Of a DNA stretch of 64,000 nucleotides, positions 53,819 through 63,924 are shown piece after piece. The notes beneath the pieces are model-generated. The model did no database searches. It saw nothing but the letters and a program-made list of their open reading frames with translations, and was not told the DNA's origin. The position numbers and the translations under genes are program-made. The DNA lies in the NCBI GenBank assembly GCA_016648135.1, contig JADDOH010000182.1, positions 1-64,000 on the forward strand, in the 5' to 3' direction. The DNA comes from Agrypnia vestita (taxonomy: Eukaryota; Arthropoda; Insecta; Trichoptera; Phryganeidae). Numbering within the stretch: the first letter of the stretch is position 1; each line of letters starts with the position of its first letter.

Positions 53819-54215
53819 CAGGATGTCCCGTATCTTGACGTCAAGCCGGGTGATAGGCCAAGTCATAATAGTTATCAGAAAAATATTTGAAAAAATCTAA
53901 GTCATGTGTTTTAAAAATTATAAGCATTTAAAAAAAATCAAAAAAATCTGCACCCTGTGACGATCTTTTCACTCCTGTTGCTGCAAATCTTTATTTTTTT
54001 CATTTTTTAAATTATCATGTAATCCTGAAAAATTCAAAGCCCACTGCTCCAGCTTAGAAAAAAAAGTCACTTTTTGACCAAACAAAGTATGTAAAATCAA
54101 TACTTTGCCCAGTTTTAACTGACTGTTTTTAATTTTTTTAAATATTTTTCTGATAACTATTATGACTACTATTATCACGCGATTTCTACTTGACGTCAAG
54201 AAACGGGACACCCTG
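53819..54215. mobile_element. Fold-back MITE with TA duplication
   Basis: The ends CAGGATGTCCCGTATCTTGA and the complement of CAGGGTGTCCCGTTTCTTGA are flanked by TA. Inner arms AATAGTTATCAGAAAAATAT and complement extend the inversion. The minus frame at 53969-54211 is unsupported. TA flanks suggest Tc1/mariner-type mobilisation. Confidence 0.75.
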
Positions 54216-54289
54216 TAAATGCAATAACTTGTAAGTCTCTAAATTTACTGGGATTTATTTTAATTAAGGACATCACGCCCATTTCAATC

Positions 54290-55165
54290 AATTGAAAGCA
54301 TTTAAATATTATACACATCTCTTATCCGGAGTCAATTAGAATATTGCTCATTAGGTTGGTCTCCATATTACAATGGGTATATAGACAGTATTGAAAATAC
54401 ATTAAATAAGCATACCAATACAAAAGATAGAATACAATAACCTATTTATGAAACTGAAATTACTCACCTTATATGATAGAAGAAAAATTTGTGATATAGT
54501 TCTTCGTTACAAAATTGTAAATAATATGTTGGATAGCCCTGTCCTTGTAGCGTATATATTAGCCCATCCTTACATAGAATTGGACAAATTGTCACCTTTC
54601 ATTGCCACAATTCCAGAACAAATTACCAGTCGAATTCGGTGATCAGCAGAATATTAAAGACTGGTAATGAATATGGTTATGTGGTTGATATTTTCAATGA
54701 CTACCTAGTGAAAATAAAGATAACACTTAAAGAGACGATATTGCTTCAATACTAACTTCCACTATAACTTTATTACTTTATACATGTTAAGATATGTAAT
54801 ATTTTATATTTTTTTTATATACACATTACTTTATTACAGTTACGTTTGTACTTTATATTACTATTCTCATATTTTACTGCTTAAAGGTACCTTTTACTAC
54901 CTATACTTGTTCTTGATATTTTTAAATTTTATATTCTACTGTTCGTATGTTTATATTTTATACCTGATATTGTTCTATATACTTCTTTAAAGTTATGTCA
55001 TATTTTTCTATTTTTTAAATTTATATTATACGTGATATGACTTTATATTTTTTATGTAATATCTTGTATGTAGGCACTGATTTTACTTGATAGTGTTTTT
55101 ATATAAATACTTGTATATTACATGTAAAAGCCTATAATGGGCGTGAACAAATAAATAAATAAATA
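54290..55165 (+). mobile_element. LINE 3' end (family C)
   Basis: ORF2 C-terminus, a T-rich 3' UTR, then GTAAAAGCCTATAATGGGCG and an (AAAT)n tail at about 55150-55165. Tails of the same family are at 3812, 33240 and 63925. Confidence 0.85.
54320..54642 (+). pseudogene. Non-LTR ORF2 C-terminus (family C)
   Basis: One frame reads LIRSQLEYCSLGWSPYYNGY, then IDSIENTLNKH to a stop. After a shift, FMKLKLLTLYDRRKICDIVL, then YKIVNNMLDSPVLVAY follows. This matches the Jockey/CR1 sequence RS.LEY.S..W.P......IE..Q....R, then L.L..L..RR...D....YKI..G..D.P. A frameshift lies near 54430. The ATG at 54448 is internal and not a start. Confidence 0.85.
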
Positions 55166-55547
55166 AAAATCTGCCTCAGACCCTCAGAGATCAAAACCTG
55201 GAGAAAAATGGCGCGAAATAGAGTTCAATGGAGGTAAACTGTCGAGGCCAGACATTGTGAGACAGCAGGCGGGATGATAGGCTTATTCGCAGACACGAAT
55301 TCTTAAGCAAAAACTTTAATAATAAATTCATAGGCTTTAAACCAGCGTAGAACGCACACGTAAACACACACACATAAACATACATACACACGAGTATACT
55401 AAACACATCACCTATAAATAAGTTATTTCATAGATATTGTTGTAAGCGATTAATAGATGTACGCATCAGATATTATTCAACAGTTTCAGTATTTTCTTTA
55501 TAAGATTTTCATGCATTGTAAGCTTCAATTTGAATAAATAAAAAAAC
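55166..55547. other. Intergenic sequence
   Basis: Nothing recognised. Confidence 0.3.
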
Positions 55548-55867
55548 TAACCCATAAAAACCAAGTTTTTATTATACTCCCTTTCTCATTGAATCAGGTT
55601 TCGTGTCTATACACGCGTCGGGCTAATTACTCATTTGTATAGATTCCAATTTGAAAAAACCATTAAAATTTCGAAAAATCCAAAATTATACTATAATTAT
55701 TAAAAAATTTTAAACGAAAATTTGTTAGATCATTTTTATCGCCGCCACGAGTCTGCTTGAAAAGTTTCAGCTCGATTAGATCACGGAAAAAGGGTTAAAA
55801 ATCGATCCAAAGTTTAATCGTCAGACAAGCGAGCAAGCAGACGCTACGAGTTAAAATAAAGGGAGTA
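55548..55867 (-). repeat. Interspersed repeat R, copy 3 (reverse)
   Basis: Reverse complement of the 29-kb and 37-kb copies. Its uninterrupted GGGAGTATAATAAAAACTTG junction gives the pre-insertion state of the 37-kb copy. Confidence 0.8.
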
Positions 55868-56094
55868 AAAATAGTAAAAAGAGACAAAATAAATAAATAA
55901 TGCTTTCATCTTACTGTCATTCTCATTTATTGGTTGCTTTTCTTATGTTTTGTTAATTATTATTTTAATCTACTAGCTGTATATAATCCATAAAAAATAC
56001 TTTTTTTTCTGTTAGAATTTCGGCTTTGCATTAATTGCCTTCCACACTCACGGGATCGTGGCTGTGGAAGGAAAATGAAATAATTCAAGTTTAA
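55868..56094. other. AT-rich intergenic sequence
   Basis: Nothing recognised. Confidence 0.3.
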
Positions 56095-56640
56095 TTAATT
56101 GACTGTGTCACTGGACATGAATTTAATCGGAGCATCGTTCTTTAATTCAAACCAAAATTTGTAATTCGCACTGTACGATGACGAACGTCTCGTCACCATC
56201 GCACGCGGGTCGGATATTAGAAAGAAAGATTTTCCTTTCCAATCACCGCCGATTATTGATTGACCGTAAATGACACCCGAGATACACTGGGCCAAAGCTA
56301 ACTACGACACAGTGTACAAGGTACTTGCGGTTTCCTGGGAAGGCGGGTGCCGCTTCAATCGAGATTCTCCTGGCTTCGTCGAATCCGGAACAGTTGGTGT
56401 GTCTCTTCCGGAAGGCTAAAATGGAACTGAACTTGAACACAAACGAAGAGGAATGTCGGTTCCCATCGAAAAACGACACCTGACACGCATTTCACCTGTC
56501 ACTGCGCGGATTTTTAAAAATTCGAATCCTGGCCAGCGATTGGCGCAGGACACATCAGGCCCAACCAATCAAATCTTGGCGCGGCGCAGCGATCACGAAA
56601 CACGCACCACAAATATTTCACAAATACGTTGTTAAGTACT
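56095..56640 (-). repeat. GC-rich repeat Q, copy 1
   Basis: Shares with 63110-63490 the blocks GGATATTAGAAAGAAAGATT, GGGTGCCGCTTCAATCG, CCGGAACAGTTGGTGTGTCT, ACGACACCTGACACGCATTT and AGCGATTGGCGCAG. On the minus strand both give AFRKRHTNCSGF.EAR and IEAAP with non-synonymous differences. It may be an old transposon-encoded segment or a promoter-bearing repeat with CCAAT-like ATTGGCG and CCAATCA boxes. Family unknown. Confidence 0.55.
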
Positions 56641-56857
56641 TTTCTATTTCGCTTTACTCTTGTCTATTACTGGTTTATGGTATCGCGTGGGTTTCCAATT
56701 CGCTAGTATTCCTGGCCGTGTGTCAAAAAACCTCTGAACTAAGTGCGCAGTGGCTTGGTCATCTTCTTTTATAGTCAATATCGCTCCAGTAGACCATCCC
56801 GGACCTTTCTAGGAATCTCCAATTTATTGTAAAGGGTGTAGAGTGCTATTTACATCT
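56641..56857. other. Unassigned sequence
   Basis: Nothing recognised. Confidence 0.3.
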
Positions 56858-57575
56858 ATTTTTATTTTATTTTATTTTATTTGGTCATCCAACAGGGAGA
56901 CATAATTGCTTGGTAAGACAAAATACAAAAAAAATAATTAAATGTGTCCCACAATTAAAAGACGACATAGATAAGACATAATTATAGATTAGTCAATTTG
57001 ATATTAATGACAGATAAAACTATTTTACAGTTTCATTTAACCGATTGTTCCTAATTTAAGTTTAACAAAAGATAAAACGGTTTGTAATGTATATAATGCA
57101 CATGGTCAGGGAAGGGGACGAGTTTCTAGTATCTGCTTCATCACATGACGATACTCTTCATATTTAGTATTAAAAATATCTAATGAATTCAACAGATTAT
57201 TATAATCTGAGCATGTGCGTGGGATGGAAGAGGATTCCTATTATTGGTATGATAAGTTGGAAGGGAAAAGAGGTGCTTCTGTCTGGTAGGTCGGAGTGGG
57301 ACGTGGAAAGATAGCAAGCTGGTGATTTCAGGAGAATCAATAAGGTTATGAATTATTCGGAAAAGGTAGGATTGATTGAACAATATTCGCCTATTTTCAA
57401 GAGTGCCCAATTGATGAAATTTTATTGAGTCCAAATAGTTAAAAATCAAATTAAATTTGTAGTTAATATGCTTAAGAAATGTATTTTGAACGTTTTCAAT
57501 TCTGTTTATGTGTGGGTGACAATATTGTCTAATAAAATTCAAGGTGAGGTCGAATATAGATTATATGTATAGTCT
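56858..57575 (-). mobile_element. LINE 3' end (family A, reverse)
   Basis: The minus orientation carries ORF2 C-terminus (57575-57189), the shared 3' UTR and an (AAAAT)n tail at 56858-56881. It is the best preserved copy of family A in the window. Confidence 0.85.
57189..57575 (-). pseudogene. Non-LTR ORF2 C-terminus (family A, reverse copy)
   Basis: The frame reads NFIRQYCHPHINRIENVQNT, then FLKHINYKFN, then LDSIKFHQLGTLENRRILFN, then LFRIIHNLIDSPEITSLLSF and RPTRQKHLFSLPTYHTNNRN. It extends the 12-kb copy at the N-terminal side (INRIE.VQ..FL). No stop lies within this stretch, but the palm domain is missing through 5' truncation. Confidence 0.88.
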
Positions 57576-57670
57576 CCTAAATGTACTAATTTGTACTAGT
57601 TACGTCGGCGGATTTTACTGCGACTTCTCTCAAGGGTTGAATCAGTGTCGTTAGAACAGGGCGCCAAATA

Positions 57671-58956
57671 TTAGGTCCTTACATATGAAATTGGCGTTTT
57701 GCCGTACTGGCAAATTTGATCTCAAATATCTCCTCTTTGGTTAGGAATTCCAAATCCAAATTTATACAGCTATTTACTCATGTATTTGTGTTTTGAAAAT
57801 TATAATTCACTTGTTTTTTCCTCAATTGTTTTTTTCTTTGCGTCACTCAGTTTACAAAATGAAAAACTTGAAATATCGCGTTATTTACGAATACGAGTTC
57901 CACCGTGGCACCAGTGCTGCAGAAACGGCTCGAAGGATTAATGATGTGTATGGCGACGGTGCCGCAAAAGAAAACACAGTGCGTTTTTGGTTCCAACGTT
58001 TTCGTTCTGGAAATTTCGACCTGCAGAACAAGCCCCGTGGACGGCCGGAGACCAAAGTTGATAATGAAGAATTGAAGGCTATTGTGGAAGCGGATCCATC
58101 GCAAACCACATCCGAGTTAGCTGCAGGCTGCGGTGTTAGTGATAAAACTGTTTTAATCCACTTGAAGCAAATTGGTAAGGTGAAAAAGCTTGAAAGGTGG
58201 GTACCTCACGTATTGAGTGAAGCAAATCAACAAACGCGCGTTGACTGCTGCGTTGCATTACTCAACCGGCACAATAATGAAGGGATTTTAAATCGAATCA
58301 TTACCTGTGATGAAAAGTGGATCCTGTACGATAATCGGAAGCGCTCATCGCAATGGCTGAACCCTGCCGAACCAGCCAAACCATGCCCCAAGCGAAAATT
58401 GACTCCAAAAAAGTTACTTGTGAGCGTTTGGTGGACTAGTGCTGGTGTCGTTCACTACAGCTTTCTTAAATCTGGCCAGACGATTACGGCAGATGTCTAT
58501 TGTCAGCAACTGCAAACCATGATGGAAAAGCTAGCTGCTAAACAACCGAGGCTGGTTAATCGCTCTAGGCCACTGCTGCTTCATGATAACGCTAGACCAC
58601 ACACTGCACAACAGACGGCTACCAAATTAGAGGAGCTTCAATTGGAATGTCTAAGACATCCACCGTACTCTCCGGACCTTGCCCCAATAGATTACCATTT
58701 TTTTCGAAATTTGGATAACTTCTTGCAAAGGAAAAAATTCAACTCCGATGGAGCAGTCCAAACCGCCTTCAAAGATTTTATTGATTCCCGTCCGAATGGT
58801 TTTTTTAGTAAAGCGATCGATGAACTACCTATGAGATGGCAAAAGTGCATAGATAGCAATGGTACATACTTTGATTAAATAAATATATTATAATAAAAAA
58901 AAATCGGCTTTATGTTCCTCTCATACTAAACGCCAATTTCAAATGTAAGGACCTAA
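57671..58956 (+). mobile_element. Complete mariner transposon
   Basis: Inverted repeats of 29 bp (57671-57699 and 58928-58956) start TTAGGTCCTTACAT and differ at one position. A TA duplication flanks them (57669-57670, 58957-58958). The 1286-bp length is standard for mariner. The uninterrupted transposase between perfect boundaries indicates a young copy that could be active or recently so. Confidence 0.97.
57859..58878 (+). CDS. Mariner transposase (DD34D), 339 aa
   Basis: Cuts and reinserts mariner DNA at TA sites. Residues 1-112 form two helix-turn-helix units that bind the inverted repeats, with a GRP linker at 61-63. WVPHVL at 114-119 corresponds to the conserved WVPHEL motif, here with Val for Glu. 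Catalytic Asp151 (TCDEKWI), Asp243 (LHDNARPH) and Asp278 (SPDLAPIDYHFF, usually PTDYHFF) have 34 residues between the last two. The protein ends CIDSNGTYFD. Strong resemblance to the Hsmar1/cecropia type. ATG at 57859 in CAAAATGAAA is chosen; the upstream TTG at 57793 is not a eukaryotic start. AATAAA overlaps the stop at 58878. Length fits the family (about 340 aa). Confidence 0.96.
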   Translation: MKNLKYRVIYEYEFHRGTSAAETARRINDVYGDGAAKENTVRFWFQRFRSGNFDLQNKPRGRPETKVDNEELKAIVEADPSQTTSELAAGCGVSDKTVLIHLKQIGKVKKLERWVPHVLSEANQQTRVDCCVALLNRHNNEGILNRIITCDEKWILYDNRKRSSQWLNPAEPAKPCPKRKLTPKKLLVSVWWTSAGVVHYSFLKSGQTITADVYCQQLQTMMEKLAAKQPRLVNRSRPLLLHDNARPHTAQQTATKLEELQLECLRHPPYSPDLAPIDYHFFRNLDNFLQRKKFNSDGAVQTAFKDFIDSRPNGFFSKAIDELPMRWQKCIDSNGTYFD

Positions 58957-58958
58957 TA

Positions 58959-59138
58959 CTTGATAGTTTGTAACTGTCATCTCTATTGAAATTGGGATGT
59001 TTGTATATTTCAATGGACTTCCTCACTAATCTGGGTATAAGGTTGTACACATTGCACACTGGCGACCTCTATTGTAGAAGAAGAGAACACTCCACAACAA
59101 AGTGCATACAATTTACGCCTAGAAAGCAGCACCTTTAA
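58959..59138. other. Flank of mariner
   Basis: Nothing recognised. Confidence 0.3.
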
Positions 59139-59169
59139 TCAGTCCGACCTCCACCTCCGCGGGTAAAGG

Positions 59170-59215
59170 TCGTCGTCCTGATGACGTTGGATAAGTATCC
59201 ATCGAACCGTCGAGA
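59170..59215 (+). ncRNA. Decayed hammerhead-like motif
   Basis: CTGATGA (59178-59184), a GGAT/ATCC hairpin and CGAACCGTC in hammerhead order, but GAAC replaces GAAAC. Probably a dead copy of the Penelope-type motif. Confidence 0.3.
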
Positions 59216-59284
59216 TTCGCTTCTCGGTAATAGATACGGTGCGTATAAAATATCCGAAATAACAGTTAAATATGTCTAACGACC

Positions 59285-59765
59285 TTAATAACAACCTTAA
59301 CTCTTTAAGTTCTAATTTGCTTGAATGGTTTGCCAAGACGCATTATGAAGCCGGACATTTCAATGCGTTACCGAAAATCTCATCAATATGCCGGTTGAAA
59401 TTCATTTTAGAATCTAGTAATAACCCTAAGTCCTTAAACATATCTCCTCCACATCCCTGACCATATCATTACCAATATTATATTCATGTATACGTCTTAT
59501 TTTGCGGGTGAAGGAAATTTTTTAACATTTAGTGACATTTAGTATCAGCCCATTCGCTTCTCAGTAAACTGACAATCGCTCGAGATCCTCTTGCATATTT
59601 AGGCAGTCGGTTTCGGATTATACTGGCATATAAATTTTCATATCATTAGCGTACTACAAAAAATTACAATTTAAAAAACATTTATGAATATCAAAGATAT
59701 AAATACTAAACAATAAGGTTCTTCGATTAAGTGCAATTCCTTGCGCTTCTACCATCTCGTGTTAA
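59285..59765 (-). pseudogene. Non-LTR reverse transcriptase palm fragment (family G)
   Basis: The minus strand reads LLFSIYIFDIHKCFLNCNFL, a stop, then YANDMKIYMPV, a stop, then MQEDLERLSVY, a stop, then EANGLILNVTKC. After shifts, ISFTRKIRRIHEYN, then DSKMNF.RHIDEI and LGKPFKQI follow. YANDMKIY is the catalytic YADD box with one Asp changed; EDLERL..WC..NGL.LN..KC is the classic following motif of Jockey/R1-type enzymes. Several stops and shifts make it dead. The plus frame 59272-59460 is its antisense shadow. Confidence 0.88.
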
Positions 59766-60067
59766 AATATTAATATTTTTAATTATAGTTAAAATATTAA
59801 TATTTTAATAATTTTTATATTATTTGATGCCCCGCATAGGGGATTTTGCCCCGCATTTTGTGACAAGGGCAGCTGGGCTTGTAATAATATAGCCAAGGTT
59901 TGACTGAAATGAAAAAGTTCATTATGTTTAATGATGCAATGTCTATGAAATGAGTATGAAATGTATTGAAAAAAAGCGAAGACTGTTTGAAAGCAATTTT
60001 TGAAACAAGTCCAAATTCATAATTTTAACAAACAGCGTATCTAATCATAAAATCATATGCTACAACG
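59766..60067. other. AT-rich sequence, perhaps the rest of the same LINE
   Basis: No further reverse transcriptase boxes could be recognised. Confidence 0.3.
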
Positions 60068-60080
60068 TAGATAATTTTAG

Positions 60081-60357
60081 AATATTTTGAGTTTGTTCAA
60101 ATCTTTCAGAACAGTGCTGGATTTTTGTCACAGAGACATTATTAATCAATTAATGTATATTATAGATATCTCACAGAGACGATACTGTAATTCTTTATGG
60201 GAAAGTAGGTATAGAAGTCATTTGGGTGTATATAGGATCACTTAAGCCAACCATAAGATAGGTCATAAGTCCTATGTATACCCAAATGACTTCTATACCT
60301 ACTTTCCCATAAAGAAATACAGTTTTGTCTCTGTGAGATATCTATAATATACATTAA
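60081..60357 (+). mobile_element. Palindromic retroposon-like element, copy 3
   Basis: Flanked by the 13-bp direct repeat TAGATAATTTTAG (60068-60080 and 60358-60370). Leader AATATTTTGAGTTTGTTCAA, then a palindrome of about 200 bp with a very short centre, ending CTATAATATACATTAA. The perfect duplication makes the boundaries unambiguous. Confidence 0.9.
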
Positions 60358-60370
60358 TAGATAATTTTAG

Positions 60371-60939
60371 TATTAGTACCTAATATAGGATGTGTGCAAA
60401 ATTTGTACAAAATCAATTTTATAGTTTTTGAGATATTTTCCGAGATATAAAAATGTAATAATAATAAACAACATATTTGAAACAGCAATAAAAGATAATT
60501 AAAGACTTCAACTTTATGAAAGTAATGAAAATTGCGGTGTGAGGGGAGGGGGTTGTGTGTTGAGGCAGGGGCTGGAGGGATGTGACGTGTGTGCGAGGGA
60601 TGACAGCTTCTATTTGAATATGTAGAGCCGCAGCCCTGTATTGTACATTGTTGGATGGTTACAGTAACATAATTACACATTTATGATGCTACATGTGGCG
60701 TAATCAACATATTTACTTGAAATTATGTTTCGAATTTACACTTACTTACCGCCGCAATGTCGTTTCCCGCAGGCAAAGGCACAGAGGATAGAACTCCAGT
60801 TTTCTGTCCTGATATTAAATCATTTAATTTTGACGTACATGTTTTGAAGCACGCTCCTCGATCGTTGAAGTTCTTAAGGGGAAAATCTACCTAGACATTT
60901 CGAAAAAATCGATTTTAAAATTTTTACATTTTAAAATAA
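60371..60939. other. Intergenic sequence
   Basis: A G-rich stretch lies near 60539-60590. The minus frame 60354-60680 starts inside the preceding element and is unsupported. Confidence 0.3.
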
Positions 60940-61234
60940 AACACAAATTACTTTGTTTTCACCACATTGTTAGATTAAAAAATCTACATGTTTCAAGAAC
61001 AATGTTCTCTTCCTCAGGATTATTGTGTACTAACGATCTTTAAAAGTTGAACCAAGCAAATGTGTTACGGTGTTACGGTGAAGGAGCGGTTGAGGGGGTA
61101 GGTGAGGGGAGGGGGGTTCGAGGTGTTAATTATTATGGGTCATTTTAATAGTAATGTTTTATTTTAATAATAATGTCACCACAAAGTTCAAGCCTTCATA
61201 CAGAAAAAGAAAAAATATTCTTCGAACAGTTTTT
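60940..61234. repeat. Penelope-type terminal sequence, rearranged
   Basis: 60940-61140 is the reverse complement of the left part of the 7930-8205 repeat, while 61145-61230 (AATAATGTCACCACAAAGTT, CAAGCCTTCATACAG) matches its right part in forward orientation. One copy has therefore been inverted relative to its own end. Confidence 0.6.
60976..61024 (-). ncRNA. Hammerhead ribozyme candidate
   Basis: On the minus strand CTGAGGA (61011-61017, fits CUGANGA), stem II AGAACA/TGTTCT, GAAAC (60990-60994), palindromic stem III ACATGT and triplet GTA. Stem I pairs AATC (61018-61021) with GATT (60981-60984), four base pairs plus one further. All core nucleotides present. Confidence 0.6.
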
Positions 61235-62371
61235 ACATTTTCTTAAGAATGTCTGGTGAAAAATTCAAGCAAAAATTAAAAAAATAACAAAGTTATAGCT
61301 GATAATAGTGGCATCTCTTGTTGATTACACGCCGCGGCGTAGCCCAACACGCAGGTAGATGCCAGTCGGGCTTTTTCATAATAGAAACATAAGACCTGTT
61401 TCTATTATGTTTGTGAAGAATTCTCGATGATATAGAAATTCTAAACAAGGTGGAGGATTTATATTATGGACTTGGGATCGTTGATATTATGTAAGTTGAA
61501 AGATTTCGCGATTTATTCATTGCTCTATTTTTAAACGCGTTTTACTCGAAACTATGTTTTGAAAATCGATGACCAAAATATCTCGGCAACCGCTGAACCG
61601 ATCAACTTGAAATTTGTAGTGGTTATTTTATACATAATTATCTAGTCTTTTTCGTAGGTTTTTTTAAATGACTCGATTTTTTTTTATCGACATAATAAAC
61701 CCGATTTTTTCTCAAAAAAACGCTTATTTAAATTCAAACGCCTGCCATTTTGTCAAAAATCTATATTTTCAAAAACACCTATGTCAAAGACTAAATTATA
61801 TTGTCAATTTTAATAATCTTTTTGTTTTTTTTTATTCTGATGATTGCAGATAAAATGGGAGTGGTCGCCGCGGAGAACCTTTTTTTTTCGGCAGTCGACA
61901 GAACCCAAGAATTTTCCGCCAACGTTAATTATTTTTTTATAATAAAAATTTAACATATTCTTAAAAATATGTACTTTCGTGTAGGTATAATACCAATACC
62001 ATAATTCATAAAGATTTTCTTTAAAAAAATCACAAAAATTGCCTTTTTTCGCGGCTTCCCCCGTAAAACGATATTTTAGATCGCGCTACGTTTTAATAAC
62101 TTAATGTCTATTCCAGATACAAGGGAATACAGACATCTGTCTATTCCGTCATTAACTAATCCATTACAAGGCCAAAGCCACATTGATTAATCAATTTATA
62201 ATATTGGACCAATACGGCACCCACCTACGGATATGTAACGAGTTAACAGAATGTATATTTACAGTTCATGTCTGTGAATATGTTATATACAGAATGTCCC
62301 AAAAGTCAAGTCAATTGACTGACTAGAATATAAAAATATAACCTCGGTAAAAAATTGAGATATTGGCATTT
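61235..62371. other. Intergenic sequence
   Basis: A 13-bp hairpin CATAATAGAAACA/TGTTTCTATTATG lies at 61377-61409. CAGAATGTCCCAAAAG near 62291 resembles an end of the 53.8-kb MITE type. No gene recognised. Confidence 0.35.
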
Positions 62372-62740
62372 TAAGACCGGCGCCACACTATGCTGATCTT
62401 CCGCTGCGTTTTTTCCGTCGCATAAAATCGACAAAGCAAATGGGACGACCGATCATCCGCGTAGTGTGTTTGATAAGCGCATATTGTGTGGAAAGTAGTA
62501 GCTTTTTGGTCTTGTGGTTAGGACACTCGCCTCGTGATCTAAAGGTCGCGGGTTAAAATCTCACCAGCAAGTTTGCCATATTTTCATAGCACATGCATTT
62601 AGCTTAGTTTGAAAATAGTAAGAATATTAATGTGACACGTCTTTCCGTGTTCGCATCTCTATTTAAAAAAAAAGAAACGTAGCGGCGTTCCGCGACCGAA
62701 GAGAAGCGGCGGAAGATCCGCGCAGTGTGGCGCCGGCCTA
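62372..62740. mobile_element. TIR MITE carrying a nested SINE
   Basis: TAAGACCGGCGCCACACTAT at the left and the complement of TAGGCCGGCGCCACACTGCG at the right, continuing to GATCTTCCGC. Without the SINE it would be about 185 bp. The superfamily is unclear. Confidence 0.75.
62497..62674 (+). mobile_element. tRNA-derived SINE (copy B)
   Basis: Head TCTTGTGGTTAGGACACTCG and a decayed B box GGGTTAAAATCTC, then the shared body and an A-tail. Flanked by GAAAGTAG (left) and GAAACGTAG (right), a likely imperfect target duplication. Confidence 0.88.
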
Positions 62741-63109
62741 AATCAGTTTTTCCATATTCTAAATTTTTAATTTTGTTATGCAACCCCGAATAGCCCTGCC
62801 ATTAATCACATTTCAAAATTAAACTTACAGTACTATTATACCTGTGTTATTATATTTTAATAGTTGGGTTAACCTTTAACGGCCTACGTGCGGTCTCACA
62901 GGCCGCAAGGCGGTACCGAGTTTTCTAGTTTGGTCCCTTACCCACGCACGAGGGCTGCAAGCCGCTCAATAGCTTCGACCGCGTGGACGCCGTCTAGAAT
63001 GGTATTAATGTCGGCGCGTGCAAAATCCGTAATTACGACGATTTTAAATTTCGGTGCGGCCCCTTAGTCCGCAGTTAGTATTATACTTACTGAAGATTTT
63101 TTGTAAGAA
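62741..63109. other. GC-rich unassigned sequence
   Basis: 62870-63010 is GC-rich and starts TTAACCTTTAACGGCC, which could be a piggyBac-like end, but no partner end is visible. Confidence 0.3.
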
Positions 63110-63490
63110 TATTTTGTACGATGACCGTCGGATCGCCACCAATGCACGCGGATTGGATATTAGAAAGAAAGATTTTCCTTCCACTTGTACTTGCGGTTTT
63201 CCTGGGACGTCGGGTGCCGCTTCAATCGCAATGCTCCTGGCTTCGTTGAATCCGGAACAGTTGGTGTGTCTCTTCCGGAAGGCTAGGTTGAACTGATCTC
63301 TGATCTTGAACGCACACGAAGAGGAATTGTTGGTTTTTACCGAAAACGACACCTGACACGCATTTCAACTGTCACTGGGCGGATTTTTAAAAAATCGAAT
63401 CCTTGCTAGCGATTGGCGCAGAATACATCGGGTGCCAGCCCGATCGATCAAAATCATGGCGCGGCCCACGCGCGGCGATCACGAAACATA
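63110..63490 (-). repeat. GC-rich repeat Q, copy 2
   Basis: Same orientation as the copy at 56095-56640, with the shared blocks listed there. It is followed within 35 bp by an ATG-initiated plus-strand frame. Confidence 0.55.
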
Positions 63491-63522
63491 TTTTTTCAGA
63501 TTTCTAAATTTTTTTTTCAAAA

Positions 63523-63732
63523 ATGGACACTCTCGCTTCGTTGGGCTTAAGATGGGGCCCTCTGTATTTCAATTTTGATATTTTGATGGAATCGTGGCTT
63601 GTAAAGTTAGACTCTAGAGCCTCCGAAGCAGACGATGCTGGAGATAATTTTGAACTTCCCTGCCCTGAAACTTGCCACGAACAAAGCGATCATGACACCG
63701 GCACCGATACCGGTATGTCTGACTTTGACTAA
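63523..63732 (+). CDS. Hypothetical 69-residue acidic frame
   Basis: Starts at a real ATG (AAAAATGGAC, reasonable context) and ends with an acidic tail (SDHDTGTDTGMSDFD). No domain recognised. The sequence after the stop still reads LSEDEDMPLSSIL in another frame, suggesting a longer, frameshifted acidic protein such as the N-terminus of a transposase. Repeat Q sits upstream where a promoter would be. It could be chance. Confidence 0.3.
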   Translation: MDTLASLGLRWGPLYFNFDILMESWLVKLDSRASEADDAGDNFELPCPETCHEQSDHDTGTDTGMSDFD

Positions 63733-63924
63733 ATGGCGCAGACACAGAGATAGCAACGTGAATTGTCTGAAGATGAAGATATGCCGCTATCATCCATACT
63801 ATCCTTATATATTAGTCATACGTATAAGACTTAAGCTCTGTCAATGCTTATCTTCTGCATCATGAAGAAAATACTGCCAGAGGTGATTTTATTAAAAAGT
63901 TGGCACCGCATATGAAGTGACAAA

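Noticed and set aside
57793..57858. Upstream extension of the mariner transposase by 22 codons
   Set aside because: The extension starts at TTG, is not conserved in mariner proteins, and an ATG at 57859 aligns with the usual start.
59272..59460. ATG-initiated 62-codon frame with an upstream TATAAAA
   Set aside because: The minus strand across the same bases encodes recognisable reverse transcriptase sequence (YANDMKIY, NGLILNVTKC), so this is an antisense shadow.
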